Below the pieces are notes generated by a model that saw only the letters and a list, made by a program, of their open reading frames with translations, was not told the DNA's origin and ran no database searches. A stretch of 64,000 nt of DNA from Thalassomonas sp. RHCl1 (GTDB lineage: Bacteria > Pseudomonadota > Gammaproteobacteria > Enterobacterales > Alteromonadaceae): the NCBI RefSeq assembly GCF_947387555.1, contig NZ_CANDNZ010000005.1, forward strand, positions 310,001-374,000, in the 5' to 3' direction. Each line of letters begins with the position of its first letter. Position 1 is the first letter of the stretch. Made by a program: the position numbers and the translations under genes. Positions 35,264 to 45,355 of the stretch are shown in pieces.

Positions 35264-35613
35264 GGTGATTTCCTTTTTTCATTGATAGTACTTTTTTTGC
35301 TAAGCACGAACGCTTCCAATTCATTTAAGCGGTTATGCCAGAAACTGGCCTGCATACTGATATAAGCGGACACTTCCTGCCAGATGTCAAAATTCATATG
35401 GCAATAAACGGTTCGCCCCTGCTTGGTTTTATAAATGATATCGGCATTTTCCAGCAGGGAAACATGCTTTGATATTGCCCCCAGCGTTAAGTCAAATAGC
35501 TCTGCCAGTTCACCGACAGACTTCTTACCCTCAGACAGCTGCTCCAGCATCGCCCGCCGCCGGCTGTCTGCCAGGGCAGAAAAAATCAGATCTAATCGTT
35601 TATTAGTTTCCAT
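35260..35613 (-). CDS. ArsR-family winged-helix regulator
   Basis: 117 residues from METNKRLDLIFSALADSRRR at 35613; the frame extends 20 hydrophobic residues further upstream, but those do not fit the family. Winged-helix motif: RRRAMLEQLSEGKKSVGELAELFDLTLGAISKHVSLLENADIIY. It has no metal-binding Cys pair, as in the AHSA1-coupled subgroup. It probably represses its own operon and perhaps the divergent SRPBCC gene at 35782. Confidence 0.85.
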   Translation of the reverse strand: METNKRLDLIFSALADSRRRAMLEQLSEGKKSVGELAELFDLTLGAISKHVSLLENADIIYKTKQGRTVYCHMNFDIWQEVSAYISMQASFWHNRLNELEAFVLSKKSTINEKRKSP

Positions 35614-35781
35614 AATTGGAAAGTATAGCGAACAAAAAATGAAACAACAAAGAAATTTAACTTTAAAATTCAATATGATAATTAAATTTAAAAATAATCT
35701 GCATTCCGATACTAACCCGGTATATTTTCTCTACACTATGTACAGGTAAAGCTCATAAATACAGACATCAGGAGAAAGTTC

Positions 35782-36213
35782 ATGAGTAATATCGCATTAA
35801 AAATAGGCGTCAAGGCCAGCCGGGAAAAAGCCATGGCAGCCCTCAATACTCTGGAAGGCTTGGCAGCATGGTGGACCTGGGATGTCAGCGGCGATCCCGG
35901 TGAAGGCGGCACTTTAGCTTTTCGTTTTCACGGCCAGGGCCCCGATATGAAAGTACTGTCAATGACAGATCATAGCGTACACTGGCAATGCATTGCCGGC
36001 CATGAGGAGTGGCTGGGTACAGAAATCAAATTCACCCTTGCTGATGAAGGGGAAACCGCCATTTATTTTCAGCACCTGAACTGGAAGGATGAATCCGGGT
36101 TTTATGCCCTGTGTTCGATGAAATGGGCGACGTTTATGTTAAGCCTGAGACAATATTTAGACCAGGGCAGCGGCCACCCCTTCCCTGACGATATTCAGAT
36201 TAATACCCTTTAA
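35782..36213 (+). CDS. SRPBCC-family protein
   Basis: 143 residues behind AGGAGAAAGTTC. The fold is recognisable from KIGVKASREKAMAALNTLEGLAAWWTWDVSGDPGEGGTLAFRF and the final long helix FMLSLRQYLDQGSGHPFPDD. It is divergent from the ArsR/AHSA1 operon 170 bases away and may be controlled by the same regulator. Ligand unknown. Confidence 0.8.
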   Translation: MSNIALKIGVKASREKAMAALNTLEGLAAWWTWDVSGDPGEGGTLAFRFHGQGPDMKVLSMTDHSVHWQCIAGHEEWLGTEIKFTLADEGETAIYFQHLNWKDESGFYALCSMKWATFMLSLRQYLDQGSGHPFPDDIQINTL

Positions 36214-36242
36214 CAGCACAGCGGGTGTGGTAACCGCCCGCC

Positions 36243-36932
36243 TTAGTTGAGTTTATATTTCAGCCGCACCTGGTTGATATATCGCTCGCGAGAGCTGCGC
36301 TTCACTTCGTGGGGAGCAAAGGCACTGCTCGCCTGGTCGAGTAAATCGACCAGGCGAATTAATTGCCGCCTTTGCTCTGGCGTCAGCGCTGTAAGGTCAA
36401 GTTCAAGCGCTTCCCCTACGATGGCTTTTATCATAGTGATCGCCAGCTCCTTAGTGGCAATATCTTCCGGCAATCCCGAACGGGTACATAAGCCATAGGT
36501 GCCGCTAAGAAAGTGTTGCCACTCCGACAACAGCAGAGCATCGAGCCGGGCTTTGTTCGCCATCACTGGCAAGTGAAAACCTTGCGCCGCTAAGGCCGCC
36601 AGCCTTGATTGATACCTTGAGCAAAAATCAGCAAAAACAATTGCTGCTATATCCTGCTTTTCAGCTTTCTCAAGCTCCAGGGCAAGCAGGTATTGCAACC
36701 AGCCCACATATCCTTTGGCATAATATTGTCTTTCTTCTTCCTGATAATGCTCGCCAAAAAAAGAGTCCAGCACTAAAGTGGTTTTCATCCGGTACGAAGC
36801 TCCGGGCATGATCTTTTTAGCAAGCAAGCGCTCAAAACTGCTCTCGTCTAACTTAGCCCGGATTAATAGTTGTGAGCGGGTATAGAAATGGTCGTTTAAA
36901 TATTCAGTCAAGCAAGCGGCCTGAAACTTCAT
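36243..36932 (-). CDS. DUF6058-like protein
   Basis: 229 residues from the ATG at 36932, which has AGGAG eight bases upstream; the frame opens 12 codons earlier. The start YLNDHFYTRSQLLIRAKLDESSFERLL looks like the helix-turn-helix-like head of DUF6058 proteins, found near natural-product genes in marine Gammaproteobacteria. The rest is alpha-helical without motifs. No biosynthetic cluster is adjacent, so the role is open. Confidence 0.55.
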   Translation of the reverse strand: MKFQAACLTEYLNDHFYTRSQLLIRAKLDESSFERLLAKKIMPGASYRMKTTLVLDSFFGEHYQEEERQYYAKGYVGWLQYLLALELEKAEKQDIAAIVFADFCSRYQSRLAALAAQGFHLPVMANKARLDALLLSEWQHFLSGTYGLCTRSGLPEDIATKELAITMIKAIVGEALELDLTALTPEQRRQLIRLVDLLDQASSAFAPHEVKRSSRERYINQVRLKYKLN

Positions 36933-37125
36933 GGTGATAACTCCTGTTTTTTTAACGCAGGATAACACCGTCCATTTTACTTGCTTCGATACAGCTCGAA
37001 CTATGGCTGTTTAACAAGGAAGGTTGCAGCCCAGGCGACATAACAGCAAGATATTTTTTTATATTATATTGAAAGAATGTGTTTTCTGTTTGTCTGCCCT
37101 GAGCCACAAATTTCTTACCGCCTGG

Positions 37126-37572
37126 TTAGCGAATTTCAATCTGTTTGGCTTTTTGCTCCGATACCGGCGATTTGGGAATCGTCAATTCCAGCACCCCCTT
37201 ATCATATTTAGCCGTAACATCCTGCTCAGAGATATTTTGGCCAAAGTTAAAGCTTCTGAAATAACTGCCAAAACGTCTTTCTTTCAGCACATTTCCGCCG
37301 CTTTGCTTTTCCTCGCTTTCATCGCTGTGCTCGGCTTTAATGCTCAACTGACCGTCATGGATAGCCACGCTGATGTCATCTTTATCAAACCCCGGCAACT
37401 CGGCGTGTAACAAGTAGCTGTTTTCGCTTTCATCAATATCTACCGCCGGCATATTATGTTTTTTGCCTGCAACATCTAAGCCTGATACCGGACGAAAGAA
37501 CCCCTGAAACAAGCTGTCAAAATCATCGTTAAACACGGATGGAAATGCAGATTTACGTTTGATTAAGTTCAT
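37126..37572 (-). CDS. Hsp20 / alpha-crystallin small heat-shock protein
   Basis: 148 residues from the ATG that sits seven bases after AGGAG (a second ATG two codons earlier is too close to that site). The alpha-crystallin domain spans about 40-130: MPAVDIDESENSYLLHAELPGFDKDDISVAIHDGQLSIKAEH, then RSFNFGQNISEQDVTAKYDKGVLELTIPK, ending in the I-x-I-type tail (KQIEIR). ATP-independent holdase for unfolded proteins. Heat or stress control is expected. Confidence 0.92.
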   Translation of the reverse strand: MNLIKRKSAFPSVFNDDFDSLFQGFFRPVSGLDVAGKKHNMPAVDIDESENSYLLHAELPGFDKDDISVAIHDGQLSIKAEHSDESEEKQSGGNVLKERRFGSYFRSFNFGQNISEQDVTAKYDKGVLELTIPKSPVSEQKAKQIEIR

Positions 37573-37781
37573 GATCATTCTCCTTTCTTTTCACAAGAAA
37601 ATTACCACAAAACCTCATGATAAAAATAAACCAGGTAAGCCCGGAGTTTTCCCGGACAAACCTCCCCATAAGTATTCCTAAACAGCAATTAAATTATAGC
37701 CTTGCAGGAGAATTTGGCCGTGAAAAGACTTGATCTGGATCAAGGGAAACTAGGTTATTTCCCCTGTGTAAAGACAATAAA

Positions 37782-37828
37782 AAATGGCCCTGGCAAAAGA
37801 GAAATTATTTCCTGTGCCAGGACCATTT
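37782..37828. terminator. Hairpin after the envelope operon
   Basis: AAATGG-CCCTGGCA pairs with TGCCAGG-ACCATTT around a 19-base loop, 41 bases after the outer-membrane barrel stop. It is the likely end of the minus-strand operon. Confidence 0.5.
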
Positions 37829-37868
37829 CAATGACCCGGGAGCATTAACTGCTCACAAAAAATGCCGG

Positions 37869-39005
37869 TTAAAACTTCACACTTGCACCCAGCTCAACAA
37901 TGCTGCGCTGGTACTGATAAATATCCCTTGGCGCATCATAGTTATACCAGCTGCCTTTGACATAACCGTTGACCTTATAGTCTTTGTTTTTCCATAACAA
38001 CCGCTGGTAATCGACAGAAAAGATCGTACCGTGGTTATCGACCGAATTGTTTTCATCCTCGTCCTGCTCGCTTTCATCCTGGGCGAGATCATTGGCGTTA
38101 CGGTAATCGATATATCGCAACCGGGTGGTCAAGGTATTGTTTTTATCCCAGCGGTAGCGCCAGGTCAAAGAGGCATTGACGGTTTCACGGTCGTAATAAC
38201 CGCTGTGACTATCTTCCAGATCTTCCCGGTATGCCCTTAGCACCAGGCGGTGCTGTTTATTGATGCTCCATATCCCGGAAAGCAACAAGCGGTAATAATC
38301 ATAACTTAACTCGGAATTTTCTATAGCCTTGCCGTCATCATCCCGGGCTCTTTTATCGTCATATTCGCGATCCCGGTAGCGGAAGGAGGTCTCCAGGCGC
38401 CAGCTTTTCGCGGGTTTATAAAACCAGCGTATGCCGGTGCCCAACTGCCGGTAATCCAGGTTGGATAATGAATCTGAGCCATCGACCTCTTCATAATCCT
38501 TGTTGAGCAACTCGGCAAACAGGTTCAGACTGTGCTTCTCATTGAGATTAAAGGTGTAATCCGATTGCAAACGCCACCAGCGGTTATCATATCTGTCTTC
38601 GATTTCTTTTCCGCCTGATGTTCCGACCTGCCCGGTAGAGCGGCTGATATAGGTCTTGTCATAGTTACTGCCGGAAACGGCAAAGTTAAACTTGTTGGTA
38701 TTGTCAAAGGTATGCCGGAAACCAAGTTTAACATCCTGTTTATCGTGGTCAGCATTTTCCATTTTCGACTCAAAAGTGGTCTTGGTCGCTTTAAGGTTGA
38801 CATATAGACCATTATCGAATTTGTCCCGATAGGAGAAAGTCGTTTTATAAAAGCGTCCCGACTCCGGCGCGAATTTATCGGCAAGGCGGAAGGCATTGTT
38901 ATCACTGCCGCCTCCCAGACTGATTTCAACACTGGAATAGGCAACGGGTATCACTAAACTTTGCGCAACTACCACTAGCGTACTGATTAAGTGAGTTTGT
39001 TTCAT
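37869..39005 (-). CDS. Outer-membrane beta-barrel protein of the ligase operon
   Basis: 378 residues. Signal peptide at residues 1-24 (cleavage near AYS). The mature protein is a chain of amphipathic strands with alternating aromatic residues (YDNRWWRLQSDYTFNLNEKH, WRLETSFRYRDREY, LTTRLRYIDYRN) and ends with a terminal phenylalanine (LGASVKF), the BAM recognition signal. Long acidic loops (DESEQDEDENNSVDNH) probably face outside. No named family is recognised. It is the last gene of the operon with the TPR protein and the ATP-grasp fusion. Confidence 0.75.
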   Translation of the reverse strand: MKQTHLISTLVVVAQSLVIPVAYSSVEISLGGGSDNNAFRLADKFAPESGRFYKTTFSYRDKFDNGLYVNLKATKTTFESKMENADHDKQDVKLGFRHTFDNTNKFNFAVSGSNYDKTYISRSTGQVGTSGGKEIEDRYDNRWWRLQSDYTFNLNEKHSLNLFAELLNKDYEEVDGSDSLSNLDYRQLGTGIRWFYKPAKSWRLETSFRYRDREYDDKRARDDDGKAIENSELSYDYYRLLLSGIWSINKQHRLVLRAYREDLEDSHSGYYDRETVNASLTWRYRWDKNNTLTTRLRYIDYRNANDLAQDESEQDEDENNSVDNHGTIFSVDYQRLLWKNKDYKVNGYVKGSWYNYDAPRDIYQYQRSIVELGASVKF

Positions 39006-39015
39006 ATCTTCCCTT

Positions 39016-40953
39016 TTAAATTAAATTGTTAACCAAGTTTTGGGCTTGTTCATTTGTCGGCACCAGTTTCAGCACCCTACCGGCTTCCTGGTGACATGTT
39101 GTTAAATCATCTTGCTGACAATGAATTTGTGCCAGCAATAACCGGGCATCTACGGCGCCGGAGTTTATCGACAGTAAAGTTGTTAAATGTTCGATGGCCT
39201 TGGACGACTCCCCTTTTTCCAGAAGAATTTGTGCCAGGCGATAATGGGCTGCTTCGTTATCCAGCTCTAAGGTTAATAATTGCCGGTAATATGTTAAGGC
39301 GTTCTCCCAGTCCCTTTGTTGCCAGGCTAGTTTAGCATACAAGGCTATAACTTCACTCTCCTCATCCCCTAAAAGCGTTAACTTATTTAGCCTTTTTTGC
39401 GCCGGTTTAAAATGTCCGCGGTCGATATCCAGTGTGATCTTATGCAGCAGCAGCGCACGGTCATTTGGCGTATATGCCAGTGCCTGTTCGGCATATTGGT
39501 TAGCCAGGGATAACTGCCCCAGGCCGTAGTGCAAACGGCTGAGCTTCTTCAATAGCGGGTAAGCATACAAATTGCTTTGTTGCAGCCGATCTAAAGTCGC
39601 CAGCGCCTGCTGAAGTTCCAGGTGCTTTTCCTGTTGCAGCGCCAAATGGTAGAGCTGACGGAAACGAAAACGGTCAATGTTCTCAGGCCCCTGCTGCTCT
39701 TCAAATCCTAAAAGCAGTTCCCGCTGTGGCATCTGTTGTCCGGGACCTGTTGTTATCAGCTGGGCTAAATACCAGGCATAAGCATACTGGGGCCGTAAGC
39801 TGGCCTTAAGTGACTTGGCCAGCATGGCTTGCTCAAGATCAGTCAGGACCACAGCACTGGCTTCATTGTCCCCAGAGAGCAGCACTAACATATGCCGGGC
39901 CAGTTTACGCCGGGCTTTGATTTTTTCATTCTTGGCCAGGTAGCGCCATAATTGTTGCGCTTTTTTCTCTTGTCCTGCTTCAAAAGTCGCCCATGCCAGC
40001 GACCGGGTGGCACTGAGGTTAAAGGGCGAAAGCTCCAGCGCCTTATTCAGTGAGCTGACAGCCCCGGCAAAGTCGAGATTTTCCAGCTGAAAGCGCCCTA
40101 ACTCGGCCCAGGGCTTATAATGTTTGGCATTTAATTTTGCCGTTCTGGTAAAGGTGATAAACACTTGCTGATAGGGCAAATGCAATTTTTCCTGCGTTTT
40201 TGCCAGCCCCAGCCAGGTACCCGGGTGATCGGGGCGATATTCAATCGAGGTTTGGTAATGGCCTAAAGCCCTTTGGTAATGCGCTTGCTGATAAAGACAT
40301 GCTGCCAGGATCGCATGGGCTTTTGCCAGTTTAGTGCCGCGGCTGATGTTAACCGCATGCTCCAGTACAGGAATAGCCTGTTCATAGTCCTGCTTTTCTT
40401 TAAACAGTAAAGCCAGGTTGATTGCCGCTCCCTGGTGGGAGGGATCATGTGCAAGCACACTTTGATACGTGGTGATCGCTTGCGCTTTATCGCCGGTACG
40501 GGCATAGGCCAGCGCCAGGTAGAAGCCGCCGTTAATGTTATGCAATGCTTTTGTCGGTAGCTCGGCCAGCATTTCAAGTGCCAGCACAGGGTTTTTATTG
40601 ATTATCGCCTCTTTGGCCAGCATCAGCCGGGCCAGCTGCTGCTTTACTTGCGTCAAGGCTTGCCACTGCTTACTGCCATAAAGCTCGGCCGGCGAACTTA
40701 TGCCTTTTAACCAGGAAAACTCCTGCTCTTTGGCCGCTGCGTCTTTATCAGCCTGAGATGCTTGCTCCTTCACTTCCTGATGCAACGCAGATAGCAGTTC
40801 ATTGCTGCTGACCGACTCAAAATTTTCCTTTTCTATCGCCGCCACCGAAACAATTTGTGCTGCTTCACGGCTATGCTGTGATTGATATTCCAGGTAAAAG
40901 AGTCCGCTGGCGGCACTCAAAAAGATCACACTGGGTAAAATGGCATTTTTCAT
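39016..40953 (-). CDS. Membrane-anchored TPR protein
   Basis: 645 residues. One N-terminal membrane helix (about 5-22) leaves the rest in the periplasm. Tetratricopeptide repeats run from about 130 to the end: GGFYLALAYARTGDKAQAITTYQSVLAHDPSHQGAAINLALLF, AYARTG, LGRFQLENLDFAGAVSSLNKALELSP and similar, at least twelve units. Its start overlaps the stop of the ATP-grasp fusion by 4 bases. TPR arrays act as scaffolds; here it probably joins the inner-membrane enzyme to the outer-membrane barrel (inferred). Confidence 0.8.
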   Translation of the reverse strand: MKNAILPSVIFLSAASGLFYLEYQSQHSREAAQIVSVAAIEKENFESVSSNELLSALHQEVKEQASQADKDAAAKEQEFSWLKGISSPAELYGSKQWQALTQVKQQLARLMLAKEAIINKNPVLALEMLAELPTKALHNINGGFYLALAYARTGDKAQAITTYQSVLAHDPSHQGAAINLALLFKEKQDYEQAIPVLEHAVNISRGTKLAKAHAILAACLYQQAHYQRALGHYQTSIEYRPDHPGTWLGLAKTQEKLHLPYQQVFITFTRTAKLNAKHYKPWAELGRFQLENLDFAGAVSSLNKALELSPFNLSATRSLAWATFEAGQEKKAQQLWRYLAKNEKIKARRKLARHMLVLLSGDNEASAVVLTDLEQAMLAKSLKASLRPQYAYAWYLAQLITTGPGQQMPQRELLLGFEEQQGPENIDRFRFRQLYHLALQQEKHLELQQALATLDRLQQSNLYAYPLLKKLSRLHYGLGQLSLANQYAEQALAYTPNDRALLLHKITLDIDRGHFKPAQKRLNKLTLLGDEESEVIALYAKLAWQQRDWENALTYYRQLLTLELDNEAAHYRLAQILLEKGESSKAIEHLTTLLSINSGAVDARLLLAQIHCQQDDLTTCHQEAGRVLKLVPTNEQAQNLVNNLI

Positions 40954-43391
40954 ACGGGTTCCACCAAAGGATAAAAATGTTCACGGGTTAAGCTTTTTTG
41001 CTGCACATTCTGTATTTCTAATCCGGGTCGGCCGTTAACTTCCAGGACCTGTGGCCCTTGCTGCTGGTCAATACAGATATCCACCCCTAAATAACCGAGC
41101 GGCATGGCATGGGCACAGGCACGGCTCATCTCTAAAATCTCCGGCCAGTAAGGCACAGCAAAACCTGCCAGCACAACCCCGGTATCCGGATGATGAGTCA
41201 AACTTTTCCCCTGCAAACTGGCATGGGTTAATTTACCTGTTTCCAGGCAGACACTGGCGCCTATGGCTCCCTGGTGTAAATTAGCTTTGCCTTGGGATTT
41301 CGCCGTCGGCAGGCGTAACATGGCGGCAATAACCACTTTATTGGCGACTATCACGCGGATATCTGCCAGCCCCCCCGATGCCAGGGTTTGCAGTCGGCTG
41401 TCTTGCTTGATCAGGGGTTCGATATAAGCGATGTCCTGCTCGCCATGTTGGGAAAAACTGCCGCTGATAATATCGCTGACATGATCTTTGAGCATCTGCA
41501 CGGTCCAGCATTTACCGCCGGCAGAAGTAAAAGTCTCCCCTTCCCGTGCGGTGATCACGACGATGCCGTTGCCCTGACTACCACAATTGGGCTTGATCAC
41601 GAATTCATGGTGCTCGGCCAATATCGCATCGAGTTGGTCAACCTGGCTATGAGACGGGCAGGAAAACACGGTACCGGGAACGGCGATATTATGCTCCGCC
41701 AAAAGCTGCTTGGTTTTTAACTTATCTGCCGCCAACAGCAGGTCTTTGGCATTGTTTAACCGGTAAACAATTTCCCGGTTACGCTCGTTAATGCCGATCA
41801 CCGCTTCATCCTTTTTCAGCAAGCGATTAAAACGGATCAACTCACTCAAGCGAATGCCGTTCCAGCGGCCAATACCGATTTGCAGCGCCAGGACAATCAG
41901 CAGGGCTTCTGGATAGAGGGTAAAAATGCTTTGCAGATAAATGGATTGCAAAAACGCATAACACACGGCAATCACTACCAAAGTGCCTGCCGAGCGGGAC
42001 AATAATCCCTGCCAGTCGCGCTCACTGCTGAGCTGGGTCAGTTTTTCGGCGATAAAACTAATGATCACCACGGGAAAAAGGGCAAAAGCACCGGTATTAA
42101 TGGCATGCCTGCCGGGCAGGAAATAAAACACCAATAAAACAAAGATGGTAATAATGGTCATGGTAGCCGCCAACCGGGGGATCACCAGCAACCGGGCTTT
42201 TTCCAACACGATCAGGGAAGCATATGCCACCAATACCACCAGCAAGACACCAATCAGGCCGCTCAGCAAACCGCTATAGGTACAAGTGATCGCCACCAGC
42301 ATAGGCACAAAAACACCAAAGGTTTGCACCCCCACCAGGTTTCTAAAAAAAGTGGTGATCAGGGCACACAGCGGGAAGAGTAAAAAAATCGCTATGGTTT
42401 GCTCGCTTAAATGAAAAGGTTTAAATAGTTTCGCCAGGTTGATGGTCTCGCTGCCCTGCTCATAACTATTAAAATACAGGCCGGGGGCAACCCGGTTTTC
42501 AGCGCTTGAAAATTGGTAGTCAAACTGGATATTGGCGGTATGCTTAAACAGCGACTGATCACCCCGGTATAACTCCAGATAATGGCCGGGCAGCTCGGCA
42601 AAATAGCCATTGGTGGGATCAAAGGGGATCCAGTAGCCCTGGATAAACACTTCTACCCATTGATGGGAAGTACGCTTTTTCACTTCATTGAGTACGACAC
42701 CTCCCACCAGTCGGGCTGGTATGCCTAAACCACGCACCAGGGAAACAAACAACCGGCTTTTGCCGTTACAACTGGCGGCGCCAAGCCTTAACGCGGTTAA
42801 TGAGCTGGTAGTGCCTTTAAAAGGGAGCGTCTCCAGTTCCGATGTATAATCATAAATTGCCTGCAAGGATTGTTGCAGGTTATTGGCATTTTTCGGTTTG
42901 ATCTCTTGCCACAGGGCGTCAATCTCGGGATGATTCACCGCAATTGCCGCCGTTTCCTGCAGATAGTCGCTGTAGTTTTCATCCTGATTACGTTCAACTT
43001 CACTATCGGGCAATAAGTTGTATTTAACCGAGGTGGTTTTTATTTTCGCCTGATAATGAATGCTGTCCGCCTGTGCTTCCCCTTGCCAGACCCCCAGTTG
43101 CCCGGCAATAGAATAAGTGCGGGAAAGATCCATTTGAGGAGCATCAACAGATTCACTGATAATTTGTTGTCGGGCGCTACTTTGCGGTAAATAGGTAGAG
43201 ACCTTTACCCCTTGCGGAGTGGATTTAAAGGCCATGGAAAGATCATAATTATACAAAGTGGTAGGCGTTATCCAACCGGCACGCTTATCTCCCTGATAAT
43301 ACAAAATACCAAAACAGAAAATAGCACTCAAAATAAGGACTTTTTCTGCCGTTAAAACCTTGCCCGCCCGGGTCAGTGATCTCATGCTCAT
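40950..43391 (-). CDS. Transglutaminase-like / seven-TM / RimK-like ATP-grasp ligase fusion
   Basis: 813 residues. One N-terminal membrane helix (about 17-33). A transglutaminase-like domain (about 60-300) keeps an apparent triad: Cys208 in AASCNGKSR, His243 in TSHQWVEVF, Asp258 in PFDPTNG, although the family is called inactive. About seven membrane helices follow (about 325-500). The C-terminal 310 residues are an ATP-grasp domain of the alpha-L-glutamate-ligase-like group (IKPNCGSQGNGIVVI, GLADIRVIVANKVV, QVLEVNGRPGLEIQ). These are usually two neighbouring genes; here they form one polypeptide. It is predicted to make an amide bond to an amino acid at the cytoplasmic face. Substrate unknown. 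Confidence 0.85.
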   Translation of the reverse strand: MSMRSLTRAGKVLTAEKVLILSAIFCFGILYYQGDKRAGWITPTTLYNYDLSMAFKSTPQGVKVSTYLPQSSARQQIISESVDAPQMDLSRTYSIAGQLGVWQGEAQADSIHYQAKIKTTSVKYNLLPDSEVERNQDENYSDYLQETAAIAVNHPEIDALWQEIKPKNANNLQQSLQAIYDYTSELETLPFKGTTSSLTALRLGAASCNGKSRLFVSLVRGLGIPARLVGGVVLNEVKKRTSHQWVEVFIQGYWIPFDPTNGYFAELPGHYLELYRGDQSLFKHTANIQFDYQFSSAENRVAPGLYFNSYEQGSETINLAKLFKPFHLSEQTIAIFLLFPLCALITTFFRNLVGVQTFGVFVPMLVAITCTYSGLLSGLIGVLLVVLVAYASLIVLEKARLLVIPRLAATMTIITIFVLLVFYFLPGRHAINTGAFALFPVVIISFIAEKLTQLSSERDWQGLLSRSAGTLVVIAVCYAFLQSIYLQSIFTLYPEALLIVLALQIGIGRWNGIRLSELIRFNRLLKKDEAVIGINERNREIVYRLNNAKDLLLAADKLKTKQLLAEHNIAVPGTVFSCPSHSQVDQLDAILAEHHEFVIKPNCGSQGNGIVVITAREGETFTSAGGKCWTVQMLKDHVSDIISGSFSQHGEQDIAYIEPLIKQDSRLQTLASGGLADIRVIVANKVVIAAMLRLPTAKSQGKANLHQGAIGASVCLETGKLTHASLQGKSLTHHPDTGVVLAGFAVPYWPEILEMSRACAHAMPLGYLGVDICIDQQQGPQVLEVNGRPGLEIQNVQQKSLTREHFYPLVEPV

Positions 43392-43681
43392 TTCAAAAGG
43401 TCTGCCAAGTAAAAAACACAGGCTTTATTATCGGTAAAATCCCCCCCTTACTCAGTGAGACTATTGTTATGGTTTTGTTTGCCTATGTAGGGACTTGTTG
43501 GCAAATACTGCACTTTTGCCGCTGAAGTAAGGAAAAATAAAGGAAATAAGCTCACCTTGCCCCTTGGCTTTTTGCAGAAAAAAGGCGATTAAGATACAGT
43601 AGTTCTGGTATCCTAGTAACAGCTATTCCATGGGCTTTGGGGCAGCTTGTTAATTTCGTTTTTTGAAGGTGATCCGGATTT

Positions 43682-45355
43682 ATGTTTGTTCGTATTTATA
43701 GCGGTATTTTTCTTGCCATCCTGGTGTCTATTGCGGGGGTTTACGCCACCTACCAGCTGAATTTGCAAAGCCGTTTATCCTCTTATAGCCAATCGGTGCT
43801 GCAAGGCAGCCTGGTACTGATCTCAGAAGGTTATAACAGGCAACAGGACAAGAACAAAGAGCGCTGGTTGTCCCTGGTCGGGAAAATGACCGGACTTAAT
43901 CCATCCATTTCCACCTTAAATAAAGTGGCGGGAGATCCCTGGCAGTTAACCATAGCCGGTGAAGGTAAACTCAATATTGCCATGACCCACCTGAACCAGG
44001 AAATTTCCATTGCCTTAGATCACATCGGCGAGCAGCAGTTGCGCGCCATTGCCCTGCTGATCCTCAACGAACTGGCCCGGGTAAAAGACGGTGAGCAAGA
44101 GCAGGCATTGCAAAAGTTGCAGGCACTGTTTTCTTTCCCTGTCACCTTTATCAATAAAAATGAGCTTGACCTGGATTCCCAGCAGCAAATACGCCTCAAT
44201 AAAGGGGAAGTGGTCGTAAGTTCACTGAGCCAGGATGCCGGTTATTCGGTTTATGTAAAAACCAAACAAGACAAAATCCTCCATGTCGGCGTGATCAATA
44301 AGTTTGAGCCCCTGACCACACAATTACTGGTGATCCTGATCTCCATCTGTTTGCTGATCACATCTCTGGTGGTCTACTTCCTGGTATATCGTCTGGAATA
44401 CCGCCTTAATGTTGTCAATCATATCGTAGGCGAATTTGGCCCGAAAAAAATCAAAAACCGGGTGCCGATCAAAGGCAATGATGTCATCACCCAGCTGGGT
44501 ATTAAGGTCAATGAAATGGCCAGCCGAATAGAACAATTATTACAGCATCAAAAAGAAATTACCCAGGCTGTTTCTCACGAATTACGTACACCGATAGCCC
44601 GGATCCGCTTTAGATTGCAAATACTGTCCGATGCCTGTGACGAAGTAGAAGAAGCCCAAAACAGCGAAGAAATAAAATCGCAGCTGGATGAAAAAGTTAT
44701 CGGCATCAGCCGGGATATCGACCAGCTCGAAGCCTTGATTGACGAGATGCTGTGTCTGTATAAGCTTGACATTGACCCGGCAGACTATAAACGCAGCCTG
44801 GTCAATATTGATGAACTGCTGACCTCAGTATTGGATTTGGCAAAACTGCCCTACTCCCACATCGACTTTAGCCTTAAAAAGCAAGCCAATATTACCGGTT
44901 ATTGTCACGCCGATGATGTAGATCGGTTATTACAAAACCTGATCAGCAATGCCGGCAAACATGCCGATAGCCGTGTTGACATCACCCTGGAGCAAACCGA
45001 GCAGGGATTCTGCATCAGCGTAGGTGATGATGGCGCCGGTATCCCCCAGGCAGACAGGGAACGGATTTTTGAACCTTTTACCCGCCTCGACAGCAGCCGC
45101 AATAAAAAAATCAAAGGCTACGGCTTAGGCCTGGCGATAGTGTCACGCATTGCCCTGCTGAACCAGGCGAAAGTCTGGGTTGAGACCAGCCCCTTAGGAG
45201 GTGCGAATTTTAAATTCCATTGTTTATGTGCCGAGCATTTACCTGCTAATGAAACGGCACCTTCCTCTTTAAAAACGCTACCTGAGGACACCTTACCTGA
45301 AGATGATTTAACAGAAAGTGCTTTAGCTCAAGGCTCGATGGAGAAGCCGGAATGA
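43682..45355 (+). CDS. Sensor histidine kinase
   Basis: 557 residues. Membrane helices at about 7-24 and 216-238 enclose a periplasmic sensor of about 190 residues. HAMP-like linker at about 240-290 (YRLNVVNHIVGEFG). Kinase core: AVSHELRTPIARIRF with the phospho-acceptor His299, N-box NLISNAGKHADS, G-boxes GDDGAGIP and GYGLGLAIV. The C-terminal 40 residues are acidic. It resembles RstB/CpxA-type kinases. Its stop overlaps the start of the hyperacidic gene by 4 bases, and the response regulator follows that. Confidence 0.9.
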   Translation: MFVRIYSGIFLAILVSIAGVYATYQLNLQSRLSSYSQSVLQGSLVLISEGYNRQQDKNKERWLSLVGKMTGLNPSISTLNKVAGDPWQLTIAGEGKLNIAMTHLNQEISIALDHIGEQQLRAIALLILNELARVKDGEQEQALQKLQALFSFPVTFINKNELDLDSQQQIRLNKGEVVVSSLSQDAGYSVYVKTKQDKILHVGVINKFEPLTTQLLVILISICLLITSLVVYFLVYRLEYRLNVVNHIVGEFGPKKIKNRVPIKGNDVITQLGIKVNEMASRIEQLLQHQKEITQAVSHELRTPIARIRFRLQILSDACDEVEEAQNSEEIKSQLDEKVIGISRDIDQLEALIDEMLCLYKLDIDPADYKRSLVNIDELLTSVLDLAKLPYSHIDFSLKKQANITGYCHADDVDRLLQNLISNAGKHADSRVDITLEQTEQGFCISVGDDGAGIPQADRERIFEPFTRLDSSRNKKIKGYGLGLAIVSRIALLNQAKVWVETSPLGGANFKFHCLCAEHLPANETAPSSLKTLPEDTLPEDDLTESALAQGSMEKPE

